A DNA stretch of 37,099 nucleotides from UBA2645 sp044360285 (GTDB lineage Bacteria > Pseudomonadota > Alphaproteobacteria > Rickettsiales > UBA1997). The stretch spans positions 1 through 37,099 of the forward strand of contig JBIKKP010000013.1 of NCBI GenBank assembly GCA_044360285.1, in the 5' to 3' direction. Shown here piece after piece: positions 8,446 through 16,761 of the stretch. The translations under genes and the position numbers were made by a program. Positions within the stretch are counted from its first letter, which is position 1; every line of letters begins with the position of its first letter. The notes under the pieces are model-generated. The model ran no database searches and was not told where the DNA came from. It was given only the letters and a program-made list of their open reading frames with translations.

Positions 8446-9993
8446 TTAGAAGAAGCGGCGCCTATTTGGATCGAGACCCTGTTGCAATTCGCGATCAACT
8501 TTGCCCGTAGTTGTTCCGCTTTCAACGATCGTGGCTTTAATGAAGATCACTGTTTCGATTACTTTTGAGCTCTTAGAAACCGATTTAAAGAACCAGCCCA
8601 AAACCGGGATACGATTCAAATAAGGAATACCCGAATCTTCATTATCGGCTTCTTGCTTCATCAAACCACCAATCACAATTACGTTGCCATCTTGCACTTT
8701 TGCAACTGTGTCAAGCTCTCTGGTTTGAATCACTGGAACTTTGTTTAGAGTATTTACCGGGTCAGTCACTGTGTCACTTATTACAGAAAGTTTTGGTGCA
8801 ATCTTCATGACAATTTCGCGGGTACGCAAATTGATTGAAGGGGTGATATTTAACTCAACGCCAACCTGCTCTTCTTGCCTTACAGAGTTAGATGTTGTGA
8901 CCACATTCGAACTTCCTGTTGCGCCAGTTGGAGCCTGTGTCGACTGCGTATTGGTCACCTGGAAATAAATCAATTTATCTGCGAAATTTAGGCGAGCTTT
9001 TTGGTTGTTAATTGCATGAACCCTTGGCGAAGAAATTGTTTTTGTTGTGCCAAATTTCTCGAGAGCGCTGATCGAAAGATTGATGTCAGAATTAAACAAA
9101 CCCACGGTGGTAAATGTAATTGCTGCAGTTGGCGCCAAATCAGATTGTCCACCTTTGCTGGTGATGTTATTTGCTTTGCCAATACTTGTCCAATCTACGC
9201 CGGTTTTATATTCGTCACTTAAAGAGACTTCGACAACTTTCGCTTCGATTAAAACCTGCGCTGAAGAATATCTGTCAACTGAAGCAAGATAGTCTTCAAT
9301 TGCCGCATGCTGCTTCTGTGTTGCTTGGATATTGATGATGCCGGCAGATTTATTTGAGGTATATTTTGAAGTGGCAGTGACAGCGGCAGTTGCAGCCGAA
9401 GCGGAATCTGCAGAAGCCGCCGCCACATTATCCGCTGCAAGCAAGGCGCCGATATTAGTTTCAACATCGCTCCACAAGCTTCCGCCACTGATGTAATCAA
9501 CAAAATAATTTTTTGAATAAGGAGAATCTGGCTCAAAAAATAAGACACCATTTTTGTAGCTATAACGTAATCCGCTTTGCGTTGCAATGCGATCAATGAT
9601 TTCTTTAAGTGGACGATTGCGGGCATTGATAATCACACCGCCAGAAATGCGAGGGTCAATATCAACATCGATTTTTGCAACACGACCAAGCTCTGTTAAA
9701 ACATCTTTGAGCGGCACCTGCTCTGTCACCGAGAAAGAAACAACTTTATCACCACCAATTGCTGGAGGTGGTGGAGTCATAATTAATTTCGAAATTTGTG
9801 GAATTTGAGATGGCTTTGCTTCTGCATTTTTATCTTTTTCTCCAGCTTCTTTTGCGCGATTCTTTGTCAGCAAATCTTGAATATCAGAAACCGATTTTCC
9901 GGTTGTTCTATCAAATGGATCGAGCTTTCCTTGTGCACAAGAAAGCAATGCCGCAACAATCAAAAAGCTAAAAATTGTTTTGATTAATCGCAT
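8446..9993 (-). CDS. outer-membrane secretin lipoprotein, MshL/PilQ-like
   Basis: 515 residues. A signal peptide ends in a lipobox (AALLSC, Cys19), predicting a lipoprotein. A short N-terminal secretin/STN-type domain (VPLKDVLTELGRVAKIDVDI, then RPLKEIIDRIATQSGLRYSY) precedes an N1-like region and the secretin pore domain (about 245-490). The pore domain shows SAQVLIEAKVVEVSL, KTISSPRVHAINNQKARL and the signature VIVIGGLMKQEADNEDSGIP followed by PVLGWFFKS. This order fits the MSHA-type MshL/type IV pilus branch better than GspD because there are no repeated N2-N3 domains. An Ala/Ser-rich stretch near 190-210 is unusual. No pilus ATPase, pilin or platform gene is in the window, so it is isolated here. 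It heads the minus-strand gene run. Confidence 0.9.
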   Translation of the reverse strand: MRLIKTIFSFLIVAALLSCAQGKLDPFDRTTGKSVSDIQDLLTKNRAKEAGEKDKNAEAKPSQIPQISKLIMTPPPPAIGGDKVVSFSVTEQVPLKDVLTELGRVAKIDVDIDPRISGGVIINARNRPLKEIIDRIATQSGLRYSYKNGVLFFEPDSPYSKNYFVDYISGGSLWSDVETNIGALLAADNVAAASADSASAATAAVTATSKYTSNKSAGIINIQATQKQHAAIEDYLASVDRYSSAQVLIEAKVVEVSLSDEYKTGVDWTSIGKANNITSKGGQSDLAPTAAITFTTVGLFNSDINLSISALEKFGTTKTISSPRVHAINNQKARLNFADKLIYFQVTNTQSTQAPTGATGSSNVVTTSNSVRQEEQVGVELNITPSINLRTREIVMKIAPKLSVISDTVTDPVNTLNKVPVIQTRELDTVAKVQDGNVIVIGGLMKQEADNEDSGIPYLNRIPVLGWFFKSVSKSSKVIETVIFIKATIVESGTTTGKVDRELQQGLDPNRRRFF

Positions 9994-10211
9994 TTAATGA
10001 GAATTGTTTGGAGCGTTGATAGCGTAGGGCTGAAATGCCCTTGAAAAGCAAGTAAAAAAAATGCTATTTGTGAAGTTTTGTTAATCAACCCATTATCTTG
10101 CTTCCACAAAAGCTATTCCTATTCTGAAAAAATTCGCGATTTTTTTGCTGAAAAACTCTCGCAAAAAACTCTCGTTATCTCTTCCTAAATTTTTCTGAAA
10201 AAAATTTCGCA

Positions 10212-11489
10212 ATGCTTAAGCAACAAGATAGAATTTTTACTAATCTTTACGGTTTTGAATCTGCTAACCTAGAAGCCGCGAAGAAGCGCGGAGACTGGAA
10301 CCGCACCAAAGAATTTTTAGATAACGGCGTTGATTGGATCATTCAACAAGTAAAAGACTCAGGCCTGCGCGGCCGCGGTGGCGCTGGTTTCCCGACTGGT
10401 ACCAAATGGTCTTTCGTGCCAAAAAAATCTAATCCTGCGGATGGAAAACCTCACTATCTTGTCATCAACGCAGATGAATCCGAACCAGGAACCTGTAAGG
10501 ACCGTGACATCTTGCGCAACGATCCACACAAGCTAATTGAAGGATGTTTGATTGCTGCTCGCGCCATTAATTCTAACACCTGCTACGTCTACATTCGCGG
10601 CGAATACTACAACGAAGCGCAAGCTCTGCAGCGCGCAATTGACGAGGCTTACGACGCAAAATTAATCGGAAAAAATGCCTGCAATTCTGGTTGGGATTTA
10701 GACATTTATATTCATCGCGGCGCTGGTGCTTACATCTGCGGCGAAGAAACTGCGTTGCTTGAAAGTCTTGAAGGAAATAAAGGCCAACCACGCTTGAAGC
10801 CTCCATTCCCAGCACTTGTTGGACTTTATGGCTGTCCAACAGTTGTTAATAATGTCGAATCAATTGCGGTTGTTCCAGAAATTTTACGCCGCGGCGCCTC
10901 TTGGTTCGCTGGTTTAGGTCGCGAAAGAAATACCGGCACAAAAATTTTCTGCATTTCTGGTCACGTTAACAAACCGTGCAATGTCGAAGAGGAAATGGGA
11001 ATTCCACTGCGCGAATTAATTGAAAAACATGCTGGCGGAGTGCGTGGCGGCTGGGACAATCTCTTAGCCGTAATTCCAGGCGGATCGTCAGTTCCACTCA
11101 TCAATAAAGAAGTTTGCGACACCGTTTTGATGGATTTTGATTCTCTCAAAAATGTCGGCACTGGCCTTGGCACTGCTGGCGTCATCGTCATGGATAAATC
11201 AACTGACGTTGTTGCAGCAATTGCACGCTTGTCACATTTTTACAAACATGAATCTTGCGGACAATGCACGCCGTGCCGCGAGGGCACTGGCTGGATGATG
11301 CGCATCATGGATCGTATGATTGATGGAAATGCTAAAGTTGAAGAGATTGATCAGCTCTACAATCTCAGCAAACAAATCGAAGGTCACACAATTTGTGCAC
11401 TTGGCGATGCAGCAGCCTGGCCGGTTCAAGGCCTCATCAAAAATTTCCGCCCAGAAATGGAGAGAAGAATTTTAGCAGCGAAAGATTAA
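10212..11489 (+). CDS. nuoF: NADH-quinone oxidoreductase subunit F
   Basis: 425 residues, full length. It is the 51-kDa NADH dehydrogenase subunit of complex I, which binds NADH, FMN and one 4Fe-4S cluster in the cytoplasmic arm. Motifs are GLRGRGGAGFPTGTKWSF (residues 51-68, NADH/FMN loop), GAGAYICGEETALLESLEG (near 176) and the cluster ligands SCGQCTPCREGTGW (near 348) with a later Cys in HTICALGD (near 395). The gene stands alone with no other nuo genes beside it, as in Rickettsiales where complex I genes are scattered. Its end is followed at once by a repeat block. Confidence 0.97.
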   Translation: MLKQQDRIFTNLYGFESANLEAAKKRGDWNRTKEFLDNGVDWIIQQVKDSGLRGRGGAGFPTGTKWSFVPKKSNPADGKPHYLVINADESEPGTCKDRDILRNDPHKLIEGCLIAARAINSNTCYVYIRGEYYNEAQALQRAIDEAYDAKLIGKNACNSGWDLDIYIHRGAGAYICGEETALLESLEGNKGQPRLKPPFPALVGLYGCPTVVNNVESIAVVPEILRRGASWFAGLGRERNTGTKIFCISGHVNKPCNVEEEMGIPLRELIEKHAGGVRGGWDNLLAVIPGGSSVPLINKEVCDTVLMDFDSLKNVGTGLGTAGVIVMDKSTDVVAAIARLSHFYKHESCGQCTPCREGTGWMMRIMDRMIDGNAKVEEIDQLYNLSKQIEGHTICALGDAAAWPVQGLIKNFRPEMERRILAAKD

Positions 11490-11658
11490 GATTTTTTAAT
11501 TACCCTCATCCCGTCATCCCGCTCAGGCGGCATTTGCAATGCCGCCTGGATGTTCATGCACTTCGTGCTCTGAAGTTTGCATGAAGGTTTCGGATCAGGG
11601 TTACAAACCCCGCCCGAGCAAAGTAAGATTTTTTAATTACCCCCTAATCCCGTCATCC
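11487..11658. repeat. imperfect direct repeat framing a strong hairpin in the nuoF-comM gap
   Basis: A stretch of about 33 nt at 11487-11519, beginning TAAGATTTTTTAATTACCC and ending CCCGTCATCC, recurs with small differences at 11624-11658. The first copy begins over the nuoF stop codon region. Between them is a hairpin with a perfect 10-bp stem, CAGGCGGCAT (11524-11533) and ATGCCGCCTG (11539-11548), loop TTGCA. A weaker CATGCA/TGCATG structure follows. The first unit has the same layout as the neighbouring palindromic element (CCGTCATCC, hairpin, GGAT, GTTCAT) and may be a diverged family member. I see no gene here. Confidence 0.7.
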
Positions 11659-11740
11659 TTGGCCCGCAAGGCCGAGGATCTCTTTTTGTTCATCGAACTA
11701 AACTCACTAGGTCCTCGGCGCTACGCGCCAAGGATGACGA
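11651..11740. repeat. palindromic interspersed element, copy A
   Basis: About 90 bp bounded by perfect 13-bp inverted ends, CGTCATCCTTGGC (11651-11663) and GCCAAGGATGACG (11727-11739). Each half also folds alone: CCTTGGCC/GGCCGAGG and CCTCGGCGC/GCGCCAAGG hairpins, with a central T-run and GTTCATCG. It lies between the convergent ends of nuoF and comM. A homologous copy is at 29460-29552. This resembles the palindromic repeat families of Rickettsiales or REP-type elements; no coding function is seen. Confidence 0.8.
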
Positions 11741-11749
11741 GTTTGTTTG

Positions 11750-13264
11750 TTAAATTTTTCTGCGATAAGAAATCGCCTCCAGCAAATGATTCACTGAAAT
11801 TTTTTCAGCAGCTTCCAAATCAGCGATGGTTCGCGCGACCCTCAGAATCCTGGTTATTCCACGCATCGAGCTTTGCATTTTCGTTGCCGCATTTTGCAAA
11901 ATTTTTTGCGACTCGTCGTCAAGTTCACAAAATTTTTCGAGAATTTTTCCGTCAATTTTTGCATTAATTTTTGGTCGATTTTTCATTTCATCTTCCACTT
12001 CATATCTTTTTTTCTGCAGCTCGCGCGCCTTCAAAACTCTAGTCGCAACCGCTTTTGAATTTTCTGATTTCGACAAGTTCTTTTCAGAAAAAAAATCTAC
12101 TTGCGAAACATTTATCACGATGTCGATTCGATCCAAAAGCGGTCCAGAAATTTTATTTTTGTAATCATCTCCGCAGCTTGGCGCTTTTTTGCATTCGCGT
12201 TTTGCATCGCCAAGGAACCCACAGCGGCAAGGGTTCATCGCCGCAACTAATTGAAAATTTGCTGGATAAGTGACGTGAGAATTTACCCGCGCAATTGCCA
12301 CTTCGCCAGTTTCCAAAGGTTGACGAAGCGAGTCCAAAACTTGACGCGGAAATTCAGCAAGTTCGTCTAAAAATAATACGCCGTTATGAGCAAGCGACAC
12401 TTCTCCCGGCTTGATTTTCACGCCTCCACCAACCATTGCCGGCATTGATGCAGAATGATGAACTTCGCGAAAAGGTCGCAATGCACTGAGTTTTCCATCA
12501 GCAATTTTTCCACTGATACTTTGCACCATACTCACTTCAAGAATTTCGAGCAATTCAAGCGGTGGCAAAATTCCAGGAAGGCGGGATGCAAGCATTGATT
12601 TTCCAGTGCCTGGCGGTCCAACCATCAATAAATTATGACCACCAGCAGCGGCAATTTCTAAAGCGCGTTTGGCATTTTCTTGGCCTTTGACGTCGCGCAA
12701 ATCTGGATAATTTTTTACTTCGGCGAGTTGCGAAATTTTTGGTCGCTCAAGAATTTGTTCACCTTTCAAATGATTAATCAGCGTCAATAAATTTGGCGGC
12801 GCAATTATTGGCAAATCCCCCGCCCAAGCTGCCTCAGCGCCATTTTCTTTCGGACAAATTATTCCACTTTTTCGTTCATTTGCGCCAATTGCTGCAGAAA
12901 TTATTCCGCCAACTGCATTGATTGTTCCATCAAGCGAAAGCTCGCCAAGCACAAAAAAATCATCGAGTAAATTTTGCTCAAGTACGCCAATTTCAATCAT
13001 CAAACCAAGTGCAATTGCCAGATCAAAATGGCTTCCTTCTTTTTGCAAATCAGCTGGAGCAAGGTTGACAGTAATTCTTTGAAAAGGCCACGAAAGCCCT
13101 GTAGACATGATTGCAGCGCGAACACGTTCTTTTGATTCGCCAACTGCTTTGTCAGGCAAACCAACGATGGTGAAGTTTGGAATGCCGGGAGAAATTTTTA
13201 CTTGAACATCTATTGCAGCGACGTCGATTCCAACGAAGGAAAAGGTTCTAACCTTGGCGGTCAT
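11750..13264 (-). CDS. comM: YifB/ComM family Mg-chelatase-like AAA+ ATPase
   Basis: 504 residues. It has an N-terminal Lon-protease-like fold (about 1-170: GIDVAAIDVQVKISPGIPNF, then VNLAPADLQKEGSHFDL), an AAA+ module with Walker A VGPPGTGKSMLASRLPG (near 220) and Walker B LFLDELAEF (near 300), a Cys cluster CRCGFLGDAKREC, and the C-terminal Mg-chelatase domain. This is the ComM/YifB family; ComM is a branch-migration helicase used in natural transformation in gamma-proteobacteria. The GSHFDLAIALG motif is diagnostic. The stop lies just past the palindromic element. The gene is downstream of glnA by 57 nt on the same strand. Confidence 0.95.
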   Translation of the reverse strand: MTAKVRTFSFVGIDVAAIDVQVKISPGIPNFTIVGLPDKAVGESKERVRAAIMSTGLSWPFQRITVNLAPADLQKEGSHFDLAIALGLMIEIGVLEQNLLDDFFVLGELSLDGTINAVGGIISAAIGANERKSGIICPKENGAEAAWAGDLPIIAPPNLLTLINHLKGEQILERPKISQLAEVKNYPDLRDVKGQENAKRALEIAAAGGHNLLMVGPPGTGKSMLASRLPGILPPLELLEILEVSMVQSISGKIADGKLSALRPFREVHHSASMPAMVGGGVKIKPGEVSLAHNGVLFLDELAEFPRQVLDSLRQPLETGEVAIARVNSHVTYPANFQLVAAMNPCRCGFLGDAKRECKKAPSCGDDYKNKISGPLLDRIDIVINVSQVDFFSEKNLSKSENSKAVATRVLKARELQKKRYEVEDEMKNRPKINAKIDGKILEKFCELDDESQKILQNAATKMQSSMRGITRILRVARTIADLEAAEKISVNHLLEAISYRRKI

Positions 13265-13321
13265 GGTGTGGTGGGTTTAAGTTTTGTGGTGTGTTTGGGT
13301 TTTTTTGTGGTTGAGACGATT

Positions 13322-14740
13322 TTAGCCGTTGTAATACATTTCGAATTCAACCGGGTGAGGAATTTGTTCGAAACGATCAACTTCTTTTAGCTTCAATTCG
13401 ATGTAAGCATCGATTTGGTCATTGGTGAAAACACCGCCGGCAAGCAAGAATTCACGGTCTTTATCAAGCGCTGCCAATGCATCGCGCAGTGAACGCGAAA
13501 CGGTTGGAATTTTGCGCAATTCTTTTTCTGAAGAATGATAAAGATCCTGATTTTTTGGCTCGCCCGGATGGATTTTATTTTTCACACCATCAAGTCCAGC
13601 CATCAACAAAGCAGCGCAAGTGAGGTATGGATTTGAAGCTGGATCAGGGAAACGAGTTTCGATTCGGCGCGCTTTTTCGTTAGTTACGTGCGGAATACGA
13701 ATTGACGCTGAGCGGTTTTTCGCTGAATAAGCCAAAAGAACCGGAGCTTCGTAACCTGGCACCAAACGCTTATAGCTGTTGGTTGTAGCGTTTGAAAAAG
13801 CATTGATTGCTCTGGCATGTTTGATGATTCCGCCGATGTAGAACAATGCTAACTCAGAGAGATTTGCGTGCTCTTTACCAACAAAAAGATTTTCGCCATT
13901 TTTCCAAATTGATTGGTGCACGTGCATTCCCGAACCGTTGTCAGCATAGATTGGCTTAGGCATGAAAGTTGCCGTTTTGCCGTAAGCTTGGCAAACATTA
14001 TGCACAACGTGTTTAAATTTTTGGATATTGTCTCCGGTGCCAACAAGCGTGCTATATTTGAAACCAATTTCGAATTGCGCGTTAGCAACTTCGTGGTGGT
14101 GCAAAAGCGGCACAAGGTCCACTTGGCGCATAGTTTCAACGATTTCGCTGCGCAAATCTTGGCCAGAATCAAGTGGAGATGGATCGAAATAAGCGCCCTT
14201 AACCGCTGAACGACGACCCAAATTTCCGCCTTCAACAATTTTTGATGAATTGTGCGGAGCTTCTTGAGAGTCAATTTTTGCAAAATTTTCATACATTCCG
14301 CTTTTGAAGCGAACGTCGTCGAATACGAAGAATTCTGGCTCTGGACCGAAATAAGCGACATCACCAATTCCACTTTCTTGTAGATATTTTTCGGCTTTTT
14401 TCGCAGTGAAACGCGGGTCGCGCTCATAACCTTCGCCAGTAGTTGGCTCGATCACGTCGCAAGTAAGCACCAAAGTTGGCAAAGTTGTGAATGGATCAAT
14501 GAAAGCGGTATCAAGCTGCGGCATCAAAATCATGTCTGATTCATTAATTTCTTTCCAAGCTGGAACTGAAGAACCGTCAAACGCAACGCCTTTTATTAAC
14601 TCTTCTTCGCCAACTGCATCGGCGCAGTGACTGATGTGAAGCCACTTCCCGGCATAATCCGAAAAACGGAAATCGATAAATTTGATATCGTGATTTTTGA
14701 CCATTTCAAAAATGGCCGAAACGCCCGAGGCTTTAGACAT
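13322..14740 (-). CDS. glnA: glutamine synthetase, type I
   Basis: 472 residues, normal for GSI. It makes glutamine from glutamate, ammonia and ATP. Motifs are FDGSSVPAWKEINESDM (near 52-68), YFGPEPEFFVFDDV, NGSGMHVHQSIWKNG, the loop SAKNRSASIRIP and ETRFPDPASNPY. Near residue 400 the sequence QDLYHSSEKE aligns with the E. coli region holding the adenylylated tyrosine, and the Tyr is kept, so GlnE-type control is possible. The C-terminal HPVEFEMYYNG is typical. Upstream (14741-14968) I see no convincing sigma-54 or NtrC site. Confidence 0.97.
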   Translation of the reverse strand: MSKASGVSAIFEMVKNHDIKFIDFRFSDYAGKWLHISHCADAVGEEELIKGVAFDGSSVPAWKEINESDMILMPQLDTAFIDPFTTLPTLVLTCDVIEPTTGEGYERDPRFTAKKAEKYLQESGIGDVAYFGPEPEFFVFDDVRFKSGMYENFAKIDSQEAPHNSSKIVEGGNLGRRSAVKGAYFDPSPLDSGQDLRSEIVETMRQVDLVPLLHHHEVANAQFEIGFKYSTLVGTGDNIQKFKHVVHNVCQAYGKTATFMPKPIYADNGSGMHVHQSIWKNGENLFVGKEHANLSELALFYIGGIIKHARAINAFSNATTNSYKRLVPGYEAPVLLAYSAKNRSASIRIPHVTNEKARRIETRFPDPASNPYLTCAALLMAGLDGVKNKIHPGEPKNQDLYHSSEKELRKIPTVSRSLRDALAALDKDREFLLAGGVFTNDQIDAYIELKLKEVDRFEQIPHPVEFEMYYNG

Positions 14741-14936
14741 AAAAATGTTTGCAGAAAAGTTTTGAGAGAAAACAGCGAGGACTCGCTGGTCAGCAGACGG
14801 GGAGAGATTTTTACGAAAGCAAGCTGCAAAAGTATAGAGGCTTTTTGCCGTAATATTTTGAAAGATTTGCGATCATGATTCTTGAGACCGCAAACCTTTG
14901 AAAGGCTTTTTGTTTAAAACCAAAACTTATTTAACC

Positions 14937-14960
14937 TCTCGAATTGCTTAAGATTCGAGA
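14937..14960 (-). terminator. hairpin downstream of the iron-enzyme gene
   Basis: An 8-bp perfect stem, TCTCGAAT/ATTCGAGA, with an 8-nt loop begins 9 nt after the stop codon of the haem-oxygenase-like gene. The following bases are AT-rich but lack a U-run, so termination is only likely, not certain. Confidence 0.4.
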
Positions 14961-14968
14961 ACAATGAA

Positions 14969-15760
14969 CTAGGCTTTTTTAGCGATAATTGGCGCATAAA
15001 GCCCCACCCAAAAATGATGCAGAGCGTCTAACACCTTGATCGCACCCTCACTAAAATGCTTCTGACTAAAGTTAGGTTCATCAAAAATTTCTCTTAGAGC
15101 GTCTTCGGTATGAACCTTGTGCTGAGCCTCGATTTTGTAGTGATAAGTGAAGAATCCGATCGGAATTTTTTTAGAAACTTTTTTCTCAAATTTACGAAAT
15201 CCTTCAATTAATTCTAACCAAAATCCGGAAGATGCCCAATGCTCCAAAGCATAATTAGCACCCTCAGAGTCAGAATTATTACTTTTATAAAGATCGATCA
15301 TGATTTTACTGAATTCTTGCGAGTTTTTGTTGCCCTGAGCAGTTTGGCCAAATTGGTCATATCGCAACCCAACCGCTTCCCCCGTATCTGCAAGCCATTC
15401 ATAGTGACCAGCAGAAAAACGAAATCTTCCTCCATCAACCGTGCCTAAATTTTCTACATCATCTGGATTATACTCCGCCTTTCCTTGCGGCTTATAAATT
15501 ACCCCAAGCTCATTCATCAAAAGCTCTTTGGTTTGACGCATCTGCTTTCTGCTCTTTGCATTTATCATTTTTTGGAACAACGCGAAGTTTAAATCATTCG
15601 AAAATAAGGAGTATTGAATAATGAAATCTTCAACATCTTTTTGACTTTGCTCTCCCTTCGCAAACCAGGCGGTGTATTCATTATTTGCAATGGCCGGGTG
15701 GCTATTAATTTTTTTATCAATTTCAGCTTTAAACTCTGAGAAAGATTGAGAATTTGACAT
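14969..15760 (-). CDS. iron-containing redox enzyme, haem-oxygenase-like fold (CADD/PqqC-related)
   Basis: 263 residues, all helical. The metal-ligand pattern of haem-oxygenase-like diiron oxidases (HDO) is visible: a Glu in LLMNELGVIY, a His in SAGHYEWL, a Glu in YALEHWASSGFW, and the late helix FFTYHYKIEAQHKVHTEDAL with HxxxExxH spacing. Relatives include Chlamydia CADD, which supports a non-canonical route to para-aminobenzoate, and other HDOs that oxidise amino acids or fatty acids. The fold and likely metal site are supported; the reaction is not. It is a single gene between glnA and tRNA-Arg with its own hairpin downstream. CADD-like genes are common in Rickettsiales, where folate supply is atypical. 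Confidence 0.8.
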   Translation of the reverse strand: MSNSQSFSEFKAEIDKKINSHPAIANNEYTAWFAKGEQSQKDVEDFIIQYSLFSNDLNFALFQKMINAKSRKQMRQTKELLMNELGVIYKPQGKAEYNPDDVENLGTVDGGRFRFSAGHYEWLADTGEAVGLRYDQFGQTAQGNKNSQEFSKIMIDLYKSNNSDSEGANYALEHWASSGFWLELIEGFRKFEKKVSKKIPIGFFTYHYKIEAQHKVHTEDALREIFDEPNFSQKHFSEGAIKVLDALHHFWVGLYAPIIAKKA

Positions 15761-15939
15761 AGATTTTTAAGACTTTGTTAAGGATTTTTATCCTAGTTTT
15801 TCATTGACCCACAAAGTAAACAGTCAACCAAAAACCAAATAAGCAATAACAGCAAAATCAAAAAAATTTTAAAAAAACCTGATATTTTCTGCCTTGATTC
15901 TTCTCCCCTCGCCCCTAGAAAGCGCGACCTTCTTTCTGT

Positions 15940-16016
15940 GAACCCGTAGCTCAGCTGGATAGAGCAACAGCCTTCTAAGCTGTGGGTCGGACGTTCGAAT
16001 CGTCTCGGGTTCACCA
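15940..16016 (+). tRNA. tRNA-Arg (anticodon UCU)
   Basis: A complete cloverleaf of 77 nt including an encoded CCA. The acceptor arms GAACCCG and CGGGTTC pair fully. The D-arm has AGCTCAGCTGG, and the anticodon stem ACAGC/GCTGT closes loop CTTCTAA, giving anticodon TCT (reads AGA/AGG). The T-arm has GTTCGAAT. It stands alone on the plus strand. Confidence 0.96.
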
Positions 16017-16023
16017 AGCACTT

Positions 16024-16048
16024 TAAATTCAAACTGCGTTTGAATTTA
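16024..16048 (+). terminator. hairpin downstream of tRNA-Arg
   Basis: A perfect 11-bp inverted repeat, TAAATTCAAAC and GTTTGAATTTA, with loop TGC, starts 7 nt after the tRNA. It is followed by GTTCTATTTTG, a weak T-rich tail. It lies before the convergent yggS stop and could act for both. Confidence 0.45.
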
Positions 16049-16101
16049 GTTCTATTTTGATTTGCTGCGCAGCGAGTGAATCGCTGCATCCACAACTGAT
16101 C

Positions 16102-16761
16102 TTATTTTTTTCTATCACCAAAAATCGCCGTTCCAAGCCTTATATGAGTTGCACCAAGTGCGATTGCTTCTTCGAAATCTGCGGACATTCCCATCGACAA
16201 ATTCTTCAAATCATTTTCCTTCGCCAATTTTGCCAAAAGCGCGAAGTAAGGCGAAGCGGCTTCACCAGCGGGTGGAACGCACATCAAGCCAGCCACATTT
16301 AGTTCGCAATTATTGCGACAAAAGCGCACAAAATCGCTGAGATTTTTTGGATCAACTCCGCCTTTTTGCGGCTCTTCGCCGATATTTACCTGAATAAAAA
16401 ATTCGATTTTCCTTGGATTTTTTTTGAGCTCTTTTTGAAAAGAAAGCGCCTGTTTTTCGCCATCTAAACTCTGAACCACATCAAACAGCTCAACGACTTG
16501 CGGCACTTTATTGCTTTGCAAATTACCAATAAAATGCAGCGTAATTTCAGGATGATTCTTTTTAATTGCCGGCCATTTTTCCCCAGCTTCTTGCAAATAA
16601 TTTTCGCCGAAATTTTTTACACCAAACTCAATTGCCTGCGCAATTTTTTGCGCTGGAACCATTTTTGAAACGGCAATAAAATTTACCGATGAAGCCTTGC
16701 GCTCAAAGGTTTTACAAGTTCTAGAAATTTTATCTTCGATTAGAATTAAAGCATTTTTCAT
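16102..16761 (-). CDS. YggS family pyridoxal-phosphate homeostasis protein
   Basis: 219 residues of the PLPBP/YggS (COG0325) family, a TIM-barrel PLP carrier that buffers the cofactor and amino-acid pools. The PLP lysine sits in FIAVSKMVPAQ (Lys33). FGVKNFGENYLQEAGEKW, LHFIGNLQSNKV, QVNIGEEPQKGG and the C-terminal LSMGMSADFEEAIALGATHIRLGTAIFG are family signatures. The start codon shares the tetranucleotide CATG with the start of the divergent thiE-like gene, so each promoter must lie inside the other gene. Confidence 0.94.
   Translation of the reverse strand: MKNALILIEDKISRTCKTFERKASSVNFIAVSKMVPAQKIAQAIEFGVKNFGENYLQEAGEKWPAIKKNHPEITLHFIGNLQSNKVPQVVELFDVVQSLDGEKQALSFQKELKKNPRKIEFFIQVNIGEEPQKGGVDPKNLSDFVRFCRNNCELNVAGLMCVPPAGEAASPYFALLAKLAKENDLKNLSMGMSADFEEAIALGATHIRLGTAIFGDRKK

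Noticed and set aside
11393..11967. Two plus-strand reading frames through the repeat block and the comM end
   Set aside because: They read through hairpins and the antisense of comM, have no family resemblance and no ribosome-binding site.
15793..16095. 100-residue minus-strand reading frame across tRNA-Arg
   Set aside because: It is the antisense of the tRNA; the RRFERPTHSLEGC type of peptide is a known artefact of reading tRNA genes backwards.
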